A stretch of 64,000 nucleotides of DNA from Streptomyces sp. PTY087I2. GTDB lineage: Bacteria; Actinomycetota; Actinomycetes; Streptomycetales; Streptomycetaceae. The notes beneath the pieces are model-generated. The model saw nothing but the letters and a program-made list of their open reading frames with translations. It did no database searches and had not been told where the DNA came from. The position numbers and the translations under genes are program-made. Shown in pieces: positions 52,502 to 59,761 of the stretch (its first letter is position 1; the number at the start of each line of letters is the position of its first letter). Location of the stretch: assembly GCF_001687325.1 (NCBI RefSeq), contig NZ_LZRD01000007.1, forward strand, positions 1,786 to 65,785, in the 5' to 3' direction.

Positions 52502-52915
52502 ATGGCGGGCGCGACGGGCGGGGTTCCGACGATCTACCCGACGATCCTCTACGACGACGCGAGGGCGGCGATCAGAACGCTGACCCAGGGTCTCGGCTTC
52601 ACCGAGGAGGCGGTGTACGAGGGCGAGAACGGCAGCGTGCTGCATGCCGAGCTGTCCTTGGGCAACGGCAGGGTGATGCTCGGTTCCAAGGGGCGCGAGG
52701 GCGTGTTCGCGCGGGCGATGGCGGGCGCGGGCCCGGCGGGGGTGTACGTGGTGGTCGACGAGGTGGACGAGCACTGCGCCCGGGCCAGGGAGTTCGGCGT
52801 GGAGATCCTGATGGAGCCGACCGACCAGGACTACGGCTCCCGGGACTACATGGCGCGGGACGCCGAGGGCAATGTGTGGAGCTTCGGGACGTACGCCCCG
52901 GGGTCCGCCGGCTGA
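52502..52915 (+). CDS. VOC superfamily (glyoxalase-like) protein
   Basis: 137 aa, ATG at 52502; an upstream GTG (52493) sits in the ribosome binding site AGGAGAGG. Single glyoxalase-type domain with two beta-alpha-beta-beta-beta modules: TIYPTILYDDARAAIRTLTQ, GLGFTEEAVYEGENG; then GVYVVVDEVDEHCARAREFG, ILMEPTDQDYGSRDYMARD, and NVWSFGTYAPG. The GSRDYMARDAEGNVWSFGTY pattern is typical of VOC proteins of the PhnB-like group. Small-molecule ligand unknown. Confidence 0.9.
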   Translation: MAGATGGVPTIYPTILYDDARAAIRTLTQGLGFTEEAVYEGENGSVLHAELSLGNGRVMLGSKGREGVFARAMAGAGPAGVYVVVDEVDEHCARAREFGVEILMEPTDQDYGSRDYMARDAEGNVWSFGTYAPGSAG

Positions 52916-52966
52916 GCGGAGGCCCGGGGCGTTATGGATCGGGCGTGCGGATCCGGGACGTACGGG

Positions 52967-54409
52967 TCAGGCTCCGCCGGTGTGCACCTGGAAGGCGGCC
53001 CGGCGGACCGCCTTGGCCAGGGCCGGGTCCGGGTGCGCCGCGGCCAGGGCGACCAGGACCTGGACGGTGCGGGGGTGGCCGACGGCCCTGACCTCGTCGA
53101 GGAGGGCCGGGACGGTGCCCTGGACGGCGGAGTCGAGGTGGCGCACCAGCAGTCCGGTCTCGCCGTGGTCGGCGACGGCGGCGGCCGTGTCGACCCAGAG
53201 CCAGGTGGCCTCCTCGCGGCTGAGGACGTCCTGGGCGTCGTCGGGGTCGTTGCCCTCGTACTCGGCGAGCCAGAGCAGCGCGTAGGGGCGCAGCGAGGGT
53301 TCGGCGAGCACGGCGCGGACCTCGGGTTCGGCGGGGGCGCCGACGACGCGCAGCGCCTCGAAGGCCAGTCCGCGCAGCAGGGCGTCCTCGCCCCGGGCGA
53401 CGGCGAGCAGTTCGGCGACGGCGCTGCCGATGGTGCGGGCGGCGAGCCAGGCGCGGTATTCGTCGCGGGCCGGTCCCGGGGTGAGCCCGGCGCAGCCGAG
53501 GAGCATGTCGGCGGCGGACTGTTCGATGTTCCCGGCCGGGCTCTGGGCGGCGACGCAGATCTGTTCCAGCTTGACCCAGACCGCCCAGTTGCCGAGCGGG
53601 GTGAGGGTGGCATGCCCTTTGCCCAGCGTCAGCGCTCCGACGGCGGCGAGGCCTTCCAGGGCCCAGTCGAGCAGCAGGGCGTTGAGGTCGGCGCTCCGGG
53701 CGGGTCCGGTGGCCTTGTCAGCGGCCTGGTCGGCGGCCTTGTCAGGGACCGAACCTGCCGGGCCCACGGGTGCGGCGGGCGCGGTTCTGCCGGGGCCCAG
53801 GGGCACTTCGCAGCGCTCCTCCTGGAGTTCGGCGACGCGCTGGCCGAGGAGGTCCAGCAGGGCGGGGACGGTGACGGGGCCCGCGGAGAGCTGGAGGAGG
53901 GAGAGCACCTGGGGCACGGCCTCGACGGCTTCGGCGACCGCACCCGCCTCGATGCCCTCGGGGGCGGCGTGGACGAGCGACCAGGCGTCGAAGAGCGCGA
54001 CCCAGCCGCGCAGCACGGCGGAGTCGTCCCGGTCCCAGGCGCGCAGCCGCCAGCCGGGGCGGGCGGTGTCGCCGTGGAGTTCGACGAGTCCGGCCAGCCG
54101 GGCCCGGTCCCAGCCGGCGCGGACCTGCGCCGGGGAGAGCTCCAGGGCGGTGGCCGCCCGTTCGAGGGCGTGGGCCGCGAGCGGGGTGGCGGTGCCCGGC
54201 CCCGGGGTGCCGGCCGCCCAGTGGGCGATGCGCACGGCGTCGGCGAGCACCCCCCTGGCCTGGCGGGCCAGTTCCGCGCGGGGCGGGGTGCCCTCGGGGG
54301 GCCGGGGGGCCGGCCTGGTGCGCCGGGTGGTCACGGCCTTGCGGGCGGTGGCAAGGGGTCGCGGGCGGACAAGTCGCAGCCTGGAGTCGCGCGGGGTACG
54401 GGACGTCAC
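52967..54409 (-). CDS. hypothetical helical protein, unknown function
   Basis: 480 aa. The GTG at 54409 (VTSRTPRDSRLRLVRPRPLA) is a reasonable start, but no clean Shine-Dalgarno is seen and a TTG at 54445 is also possible. A basic N terminus is followed by alpha-helical text rich in Ala/Leu. The C-terminal third reads like HEAT-type helical repeats (EYRAWLAARTIGSAVAELLA, LRGLAFEALRVVGAPAEPEV, VPALLDEVRAVGHPRTVQVL). No catalytic motif. Conserved at this place in streptomycetes, to my recollection, as a hypothetical protein. It is divergent from the VOC gene's neighbours and not part of an obvious operon. Confidence 0.75.
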   Translation of the reverse strand: MTSRTPRDSRLRLVRPRPLATARKAVTTRRTRPAPRPPEGTPPRAELARQARGVLADAVRIAHWAAGTPGPGTATPLAAHALERAATALELSPAQVRAGWDRARLAGLVELHGDTARPGWRLRAWDRDDSAVLRGWVALFDAWSLVHAAPEGIEAGAVAEAVEAVPQVLSLLQLSAGPVTVPALLDLLGQRVAELQEERCEVPLGPGRTAPAAPVGPAGSVPDKAADQAADKATGPARSADLNALLLDWALEGLAAVGALTLGKGHATLTPLGNWAVWVKLEQICVAAQSPAGNIEQSAADMLLGCAGLTPGPARDEYRAWLAARTIGSAVAELLAVARGEDALLRGLAFEALRVVGAPAEPEVRAVLAEPSLRPYALLWLAEYEGNDPDDAQDVLSREEATWLWVDTAAAVADHGETGLLVRHLDSAVQGTVPALLDEVRAVGHPRTVQVLVALAAAHPDPALAKAVRRAAFQVHTGGA

Positions 54410-54518
54410 GGGAGCAGTCTTGCCCCTGACGGCCCGAAAGCCCAAACGGAAGCCGTTTCACCGGTACGTGAAAGGTTCCCCGGGTGCGGGAGCAAGGGGG
54501 AGAGTTCACCCCATCGGC

Positions 54519-55646
54519 TCACATCAGGGGCGTGAGGAAGCGTCTCAGGGTCTCTTCGTAGCGGGCCGGGCCGGCATTCCACATCGACGCATGCGGAGCC
54601 TGCGGTACGGCATGGAGAGCGACGAGGTCCGCGCGGCGGGCGGCGAGCTCGCGGGAGGGGCCCCACGGGGCGATCGTGTCGTCGGGGCCGTGCAGGATCA
54701 GGGTCGGGGTGCGCAGGGAGGCCGGTACCGATGTCTCCAGCACCGGGGTGGGGCCCATCCCGGTGCGGCCCTGGGCGGCACGGACGGCGAGGGGCAGCAG
54801 GGCGGCCGGGACGCCTCGGGCGGCGGCCAGGGCGCGCAGGGTGACCGGCCAGTCCAGTACCGGGGAGTCGAGGACGATGCCGCTGATCCGGTCGCGGAGC
54901 GGGGATTCGACGGCGGCGTACAGGGCCATCGTGGCGCCGGTGGACCAGCCGATGACGATCACGTTCCGGGCGCCGTAGCGCACGGCGTACCGGAGGGCCG
55001 CGTCGAGGTCGCGCCACTCGGAGGCGCCGAAGTGGCCGAGGCCGTCGGCGGGGCGGGGGGCTCCGGGGTCGCCGCGGTAGGCGAGGTCGAGCACGGGGAA
55101 GCGCTGCTGGTGCAGGAACCCCATGAGGTTCATGGGGTGGGTCCGGGTGGCGCCGAGGCCGTGGACGGTGATGATCCAGGTGTCGCGCGCGCCGGGGACG
55201 TACCAGGCGGGCAGGGTCCCGAGTTCGCCCGGGATCTCGACGTCCTGGTGGTCGAGGCCGAGGTCGCTGCCGGGGTCGCCGCCGTACAGGGCGGGGGTGA
55301 GCCGGACCTTGGTGCCCGGTTCGAGGATTCCCTGGCCGACGCTCTCCAGCCTGCGGACCACGGTGTCGGCGCCCTCCGACGCCCCTTCGACGACGGGTCC
55401 GACGACCGCGTGGACCCCGGATCCGGCGAGGCCCCAGGTGCCGGGCCGGAGCGCCGAGAAGGAACGGGTCAGGGTGACCTGCCCGGCCGCGGTGGCGTGC
55501 ACGGTGAGTCTGCGGTCGGCAGGGAGGGGACGTCCGGGCGTCGCCTTGAGGGCGACGTCGCTGGCGTACCGGCCGGCCGCGACCGCTGCCGCACCGACGC
55601 CGAGGATCGAGGTGACGGCCGCTGCCGTCGCGGTTACCGGGCGCAC
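54519..55646 (-). CDS. alpha/beta hydrolase, membrane-anchored
   Basis: 375 aa, GTG start. N-terminal hydrophobic segment (ATAAAVTSILGVGAAAVAAG) that may be a signal anchor. Alpha/beta hydrolase core: oxyanion HGLGATRTHPMNLMG, nucleophile elbow VIGWSTGATMALYAA (Ser in GWSTG), Asp in LHGPDDTIAPW, His near QAPHASMW. The lid region between is short. Serine peptidase S9/S33-like enzymes look like this; substrate unknown. The gene is preceded by a G-rich repeat stretch that is not coding in any convincing way. Confidence 0.88.
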   Translation of the reverse strand: MRPVTATAAAVTSILGVGAAAVAAGRYASDVALKATPGRPLPADRRLTVHATAAGQVTLTRSFSALRPGTWGLAGSGVHAVVGPVVEGASEGADTVVRRLESVGQGILEPGTKVRLTPALYGGDPGSDLGLDHQDVEIPGELGTLPAWYVPGARDTWIITVHGLGATRTHPMNLMGFLHQQRFPVLDLAYRGDPGAPRPADGLGHFGASEWRDLDAALRYAVRYGARNVIVIGWSTGATMALYAAVESPLRDRISGIVLDSPVLDWPVTLRALAAARGVPAALLPLAVRAAQGRTGMGPTPVLETSVPASLRTPTLILHGPDDTIAPWGPSRELAARRADLVALHAVPQAPHASMWNAGPARYEETLRRFLTPLM

Positions 55647-55859
55647 CGCTTCAGTGTCGTGGGGCGGGAGGCGGGCTGCCAGCGGATGGGGGCCGTCCGG
55701 GGCGGACCGGGCTGCGGACGGTGCTCGGGCGGACCGGGGCCGGACGGCGCTCGGGCGGCCCCAGGGCCGGACGGTGCCCGGGGCTCGGACGGCGCTCGGG
55801 CGGACACAGGGCCCGTCCCCGGTCGGCCCCGTCCCGGTCTCACGCGGCCCCTCCCCCGG
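55647..55859. repeat. degenerate tandem repeats between hydrolase and aldolase genes
   Basis: About 210 bases with repeated CGGACGG(C/T)GCTCGGGCGG-like text, at intervals near 27-30 bases (for example around 55720, 55750 and 55795), partly separated by CAGGGCC. Extreme GC content and no homology suggest an expanding simple-repeat tract, not a gene. It separates two same-strand genes. Confidence 0.7.
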
Positions 55860-56519
55860 TCAGCCGCGCTGGCCGTACCCCTTGAGCGCTTCCGTCACCT
55901 CGGCCAGCTGGGCCGTGGAGAGCAGGGCCGGGGTGCGGCCCGGCACCGAGCCGGCGGTGAGCCAGAGGTGGCACAGCCACTCCAGTTGGGCGGTGCGGTC
56001 GTAGGCCTGGTCGAGCGTGTCGCCGTAGGTGACGGTTCCGTGGTTGGCGAGCAGACAGCCGGTGCGGCCCCGGAGTGCTTCGAGCATGGCGTCCGCCAGC
56101 TCCGGGGTGCCGTAGCGCGCGTAGGCGGCGGTGCGGACGGGACCGCCGAGGATGGCCGCCGCGTAGTGCACGAGCGGCACCTCGGTGACGAGGGTGGAGA
56201 CGGCGGTGGCGTGCACGGCGTGGGTGTGGACCACGGCGGCGGCGTCGGTGGAGCGGTAGACCGCCAGATGGAGGGGGAGTTCGCTGGTCGGCCCGAGCTC
56301 CCCGAGGACCTGGCGTCCGTCCAGGTCGACGCCGACCGCGTCCCCGGGTCCGAGCCGGTCGTAGGGCACCCCGCTGGGCGTCACCAGGACGAGGTCGCCG
56401 ACGCGGGCGGACACATTGCCGGAGGTGCCGACGACGAGACCGTCCGCCGCGCTCCGGCGGGCCGTGTCGACGACTCCCTGCCAGGCCTGACGGACGGATT
56501 CCGGCTGCTGCTCGCTCAT
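55860..56519 (-). CDS. class II aldolase/adducin family protein
   Basis: 219 aa, ATG start. Zinc aldolase fold of the fuculose-phosphate type. Substrate-phosphate loop VVGTSGNVSAR and TPSGVPYDRLGPGD, catalytic Glu region TSELPLHLAVYRS, zinc-binding His in VVHTHAVHATAVST and in LLANHGTVTYG. Length equals the family norm. Which sugar phosphate is used (L-fuculose-1-P, ribulose-P or another) cannot be told. No sugar kinase or isomerase adjoins it. Confidence 0.9.
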   Translation of the reverse strand: MSEQQPESVRQAWQGVVDTARRSAADGLVVGTSGNVSARVGDLVLVTPSGVPYDRLGPGDAVGVDLDGRQVLGELGPTSELPLHLAVYRSTDAAAVVHTHAVHATAVSTLVTEVPLVHYAAAILGGPVRTAAYARYGTPELADAMLEALRGRTGCLLANHGTVTYGDTLDQAYDRTAQLEWLCHLWLTAGSVPGRTPALLSTAQLAEVTEALKGYGQRG

Positions 56520-56726
56520 GGGGCGAGCCTAGGAGGGAAGGCGCGCAACCGGAACGTCACACAAGGGGTGACGGGGATCTCTTCCGGCACCGAACGGCCG
56601 TTCAAAATGTTCGCCAACGGGCGGCAAAGGGCAGTCCACGCCGCGCCCCACAGGCAGCGCCCAGTCCCTCCCGCACACAAGCGGAAGCACTCCACTCCGG
56701 TTGAGGTCACCACAGAGCCCCGCTCA

Positions 56727-56748
56727 GTTCATCTTCCGTTCACCCAGG
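56727..56748 (+). promoter_or_regulatory. PHO-box-like direct repeats upstream of the PiT gene
   Basis: Two adjacent 11-bp units, GTTCATCTTCC (56727-56737) and GTTCACCCAGG (56738-56748), match the GTTCACC direct-repeat pattern bound by Streptomyces PhoP. A third, weaker unit (TTGCCTACGGT) follows. They lie 48-69 bases before the start codon, where PhoP would affect transcription. Confidence 0.65.
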
Positions 56749-56795
56749 TTGCCTACGGTCCACGAGCCACTGACGTCGAACGATTGCCTGGGTAA

Positions 56796-58058
56796 ATGGA
56801 ACACATCACGCTGCTGCTTGCGATTGTGGTCGTAACAGCTCTCGTGTTCGATTTCACGAACGGTTTCCACGACACCGCCAACGCGATGGCGACCACCATC
56901 TCGACCGGCGCACTGAAGCCCAAGACAGCGGTGGCCATGTCCGCCGTTCTCAACCTGATCGGCGCGTTCCTGTCGGTGGAGGTCGCCAAGACGATCTCCG
57001 GCGGGATTGTCAACGAGAACGGCCTCAGAACCGAGGTCATCTTCGCGGCGCTCGTCGGCGCCATCCTGTGGAATCTGCTGACCTGGCTGCTGGGGCTGCC
57101 CTCCAGTTCCTCCCACGCCCTGTTCGGCGGTCTGATCGGCGCCGCGGTCATGTCGGCCGGCTGGTCCTCGATCAACGGCGGCACCGTCGTCACCAAGGTG
57201 CTGCTCCCCGCGATCGCCGCCCCGCTGGTCGCCGGTATCGCCGCGATGCTGGCCACCCGGCTGACGTACCGGATCAACCGGAACGTCACCGACCCCAACC
57301 AGCTGAAGTCGACCGCCAAGGGCTACCGGGCCGGGCAGATCGCCTCCGCCGGTCTCGTCTCGCTCGCCCACGGCACCAACGACGCCCAGAAGACGATGGG
57401 CATCATCACCCTCGCCCTGGTCACCAGCGGTGTCCTGGCCCCCGGCTCCAACCCACCCCTGTGGGTCATCGTCTCCGCCGGTGTCGCCATCGCGCTCGGT
57501 ACGTACCTCGGCGGCTGGCGCATCATCCGCACCATGGGCAAGGGTCTGACCGACCTCCGGCCGCCGCAGGGCTTCGCCGCCCAGACCAGTGCGGCGACCG
57601 TCATCCTGGCCTCCTCGCACCTCGGCTTCTCGCTCTCCACCACGCAGTCCTGCTCCGGCGCCGTGATGGGCGCGGGCCTCGGCCGCAAGGGCGGTGTGGT
57701 CCGCTGGTCCACCGCCACCCGGATGTTCGTCGCCTGGGGTCTGACGCTCCCGGCCGCGGCTCTGGTCGGCGCCGCAGCCGAGTTCCTGACCAAGCAGGGC
57801 ACGTGGGGCATCACCCTCACCGCGATCCTGCTCGTGGGCGGCTCCTTCGCGATCTGGGTGGCCTCGCGCCGCCAGCCCGTGGACCACACCAACGTCAACG
57901 ACACGGACGGCGTCGACGAGCCCCAGGGCGTCGTCACCACGGCCATCGCCGCGGTCCAGCCGCCGCCGGTCGGGGCCCCGGCCTCCGACCTCATGACCAC
58001 CATCCCGGCCCCGGCTTCGGCGCCCGACGACCCGGCCCGGCCGCCGGCCACGGTGTAA
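56796..58058 (+). CDS. PiT family inorganic phosphate transporter
   Basis: 420 aa, ATG start. Low-affinity metal-phosphate/proton symporter. Family motifs at the two repeats: DFTNGFHDTANAMATTISTG near residue 20 and LAHGTNDAQKTMGIITLALV near residue 190. Also LTWLLGLPSSSSHALFGGLI and ATVILASSHLGFSLSTTQSC. About ten helices; a Pro/Ala-rich cytosolic tail after residue 365. In S. coelicolor the homologue is, from memory, pitH1. PHO-box-like sites upstream suggest PhoP control. The small membrane protein gene follows by 12 bases. Confidence 0.94.
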   Translation: MEHITLLLAIVVVTALVFDFTNGFHDTANAMATTISTGALKPKTAVAMSAVLNLIGAFLSVEVAKTISGGIVNENGLRTEVIFAALVGAILWNLLTWLLGLPSSSSHALFGGLIGAAVMSAGWSSINGGTVVTKVLLPAIAAPLVAGIAAMLATRLTYRINRNVTDPNQLKSTAKGYRAGQIASAGLVSLAHGTNDAQKTMGIITLALVTSGVLAPGSNPPLWVIVSAGVAIALGTYLGGWRIIRTMGKGLTDLRPPQGFAAQTSAATVILASSHLGFSLSTTQSCSGAVMGAGLGRKGGVVRWSTATRMFVAWGLTLPAAALVGAAAEFLTKQGTWGITLTAILLVGGSFAIWVASRRQPVDHTNVNDTDGVDEPQGVVTTAIAAVQPPPVGAPASDLMTTIPAPASAPDDPARPPATV

Positions 58059-58070
58059 GGACAGATCCGC

Positions 58071-58301
58071 ATGAAAATCGACTGGGCAGCTCTCGCCTCC
58101 GTCTTCGGTGTCAGCCTCGTGGTCACCGTCGCGCTGGTCGGCGTCTTCACCCTGGGCATCGTCGCCCTCTCCAAGCAGTCCGCGACGGCCGAAGGCAACG
58201 CCTCCGGCGGAGCGGTCGCGCTGGCGCGCACCGGCGCGTACGCCTGCTTCGCGCTGTGCGTGGCGGCGGTCTCGTACGGGATCTATCTGATCGTCGCCTG
58301 A
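58071..58301 (+). CDS. small two-helix membrane protein downstream of the PiT gene
   Basis: 76 aa, ATG start with AAGGACAG upstream. Two helices (ASVFGVSLVVTVALVGVFTL; TGAYACFALCVAAVSYGIYL) joined by a short polar loop containing SKQSATAEGNASGG. It begins 12 bases after the transporter stop, so it is co-transcribed. I recall it as conserved next to the transporter in streptomycetes; an accessory role is inferred. Confidence 0.82.
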   Translation: MKIDWAALASVFGVSLVVTVALVGVFTLGIVALSKQSATAEGNASGGAVALARTGAYACFALCVAAVSYGIYLIVA

Positions 58302-58321
58302 CCCCGTTCCACCGCACTCCC

Positions 58322-58354
58322 TCGGGCCGGACACACCTCGTGTGTCCGGCCCGA
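58322..58354. terminator. terminator after the PiT operon
   Basis: Perfect 15-bp stem TCGGGCCGGACACAC/GTGTGTCCGGCCCGA with loop CTC, between the small membrane protein gene and the cobalamin riboswitch. Confidence 0.9.
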
Positions 58355-58419
58355 TGTGCGTCCGCGTGTGGGTCCGCCCACAGTGGAGCCCCGCAGGTCA
58401 ACAGCGAGTTGACGGCTGT

Positions 58420-58640
58420 TCTCGGGGCGTGGTGGACTGCCGGAGCCATTTACGGCGACAGCTGAGGAAGCCGGTGCGAATCCGGCGCGGTCCCGCCACT
58501 GTCACCGGGGAGCACTCCCCCACACCGGACGTCACGGCTCGCGGTACGCGGGCTGGAAGGCCGGGGGAACTGCGGATCCGGGAGCCAGGAGACTCTCGTC
58601 GCCGGTCACGTCGAACCAGGGCGCGGACCCTGAGTGAGGA
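58420..58640 (+). ncRNA. cobalamin (AdoCbl) riboswitch upstream of the cob operon
   Basis: Conserved core from GAGGAAGCCGGTGCGAATCC (58464 onward) through GCGGTCCCGCCACTGT (to 58502) and the B12 box GCCAGGAGAC (58584-58593). These are the classic sequences of the AdoCbl-type aptamer. The surrounding stems (GGCGACAGCTGAGG upstream and TCGTCGCCGGTCAC downstream) fit. The expression platform should lie in the region ending at the ribosome binding site GAGGA (58636-58640). B12 binding would repress the operon. Confidence 0.93.
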
Positions 58641-58648
58641 CCTACGCC

Positions 58649-58753
58649 ATGCCCGGCCGCCGTGCGCCGTTCCCTGCGCCGCTTCCTGTGCCCCTCCATG
58701 CGGCCCTTCATGTGGCCCTCCGTGCCGGAACGCCTCTTTCCACGACCGGCTGA
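58649..58753 (+). CDS. short leader ORF between riboswitch and cobD
   Basis: 34 aa (MPGRRAPFPAPLPVPLHAAL and onward to STTG), ATG at 58649 with GAGTGAGGA eight bases upstream, directly after the riboswitch. It ends TGA at 58751-58753, three bases before the GTG of cobD and in the same frame as cobD. cobD has no Shine-Dalgarno of its own, so termination-reinitiation from this ORF would put cobD under riboswitch control. The peptide itself has no recognisable function. It could instead be the remnant of a longer cobD N terminus cut off by the TGA. Confidence 0.45.
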   Translation: MPGRRAPFPAPLPVPLHAALHVALRAGTPLSTTG

Positions 58754-58756
58754 GCC

Positions 58757-59761
58757 GTGCGTGCCGATCGCGTCTTCGCGTACGGCGCCACGGCCGGGAT
58801 GGTCGCCGACGCGCTGCTCGGCGATCCCCGGCGTGGCCACCCCGTCGCCGGATTCGGCCGCGCCGCGGCGCGGGTCGAGTCCCTGCTGTGGCGTGACGAC
58901 CGTGGCCGGGGCGCGCTGCACACCCTGGTGTGCGCCGGAGGCGCCGTGGGGGCCGCCGCGCTGACCGCCCGTGCCGTACGGGGACGCCCCGCGCTCGCCG
59001 TCGCGCTGACCGCCGCCACCGCCTGGTCCGTCGTCGGCGGTACGTCGCTGGGCCGGGAGGCCCGCGCCATCGGGGGCGCGCTGGCCGCCGGGGACCTGGA
59101 GGTGGCCCGGGAGCGGCTGCCGCATCTGTGCGGGCGCGATCCGCAGGCCCTGGACGGGCCGGGGATGGCCCGCGCGGTCGTCGAGTCGGTCGCCGAGAAC
59201 ACGTCGGACGCCGTCGTCGGCGCGCTGGTGTGGGGGGCGATCGGCGGGGTGCCGGGGCTCGTCGGGTTCCGGGCGGTGAACACGCTGGACGCGATGGTCG
59301 GCCACAAGGCGCCCCGCTACCGCCGTTACGGCTGGGCCTCGGCCCGCCTGGACGACGTGGCGGGGTGGCCGGGCGCCCGGCTGACGGCCGCGCTGGCCGT
59401 GGTCGGCGGCGGGCGGCCCGCGCAGGCCGTACGCGCCTGGAAGGCGGACGCGCACCGCCACCCGAGCCCGAACGCGGGCCCGGTGGAGGCGGCGTTCGCG
59501 GGGGCGCTCGGCGTACGGCTGGGCGGGACGCTGGCGTACGCGGGGCGCGTGGAGCACCGGCCGGTGCTGAACGGGGAGTCCGGGCGGGACGTGCGGGGCG
59601 CGGACATCGAGCGCGCGGTGCGGCTGTCGCGCCGGGTGAGTGCGCTGGCTCTGGCGGTGTGCGTGGCGGGGCGGTTGGCGGCGGGGCGCATGGTCGCGCG
59701 GCGATCGGTCACGGGAAGGTCGTCGACAGGGTCGGCAGGACAGAAGCGGGGGCGGGCATGA
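58757..59761 (+). CDS. cobD: adenosylcobinamide-phosphate synthase
   Basis: 334 aa, GTG start. CobD/CbiB: joins aminopropanol phosphate to cobyric acid, an integral membrane step of B12 synthesis. Family marks: ADALLGDPRRGHPVAGFGRA near the N terminus, then GGTSLGREARAIGGAL, ESVAENTSDAVVGALVWGAI, VNTLDAMVGHKAPRYRRYGW, SARLDDVAGWPGARLTA, and PNAGPVEAAFAGALGVRLGG. No Shine-Dalgarno precedes the start; see the leader ORF. Its stop overlaps the cobQ ATG (ATGA). First well-defined gene of the B12 operon. Confidence 0.95.
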   Translation: MRADRVFAYGATAGMVADALLGDPRRGHPVAGFGRAAARVESLLWRDDRGRGALHTLVCAGGAVGAAALTARAVRGRPALAVALTAATAWSVVGGTSLGREARAIGGALAAGDLEVARERLPHLCGRDPQALDGPGMARAVVESVAENTSDAVVGALVWGAIGGVPGLVGFRAVNTLDAMVGHKAPRYRRYGWASARLDDVAGWPGARLTAALAVVGGGRPAQAVRAWKADAHRHPSPNAGPVEAAFAGALGVRLGGTLAYAGRVEHRPVLNGESGRDVRGADIERAVRLSRRVSALALAVCVAGRLAAGRMVARRSVTGRSSTGSAGQKRGRA

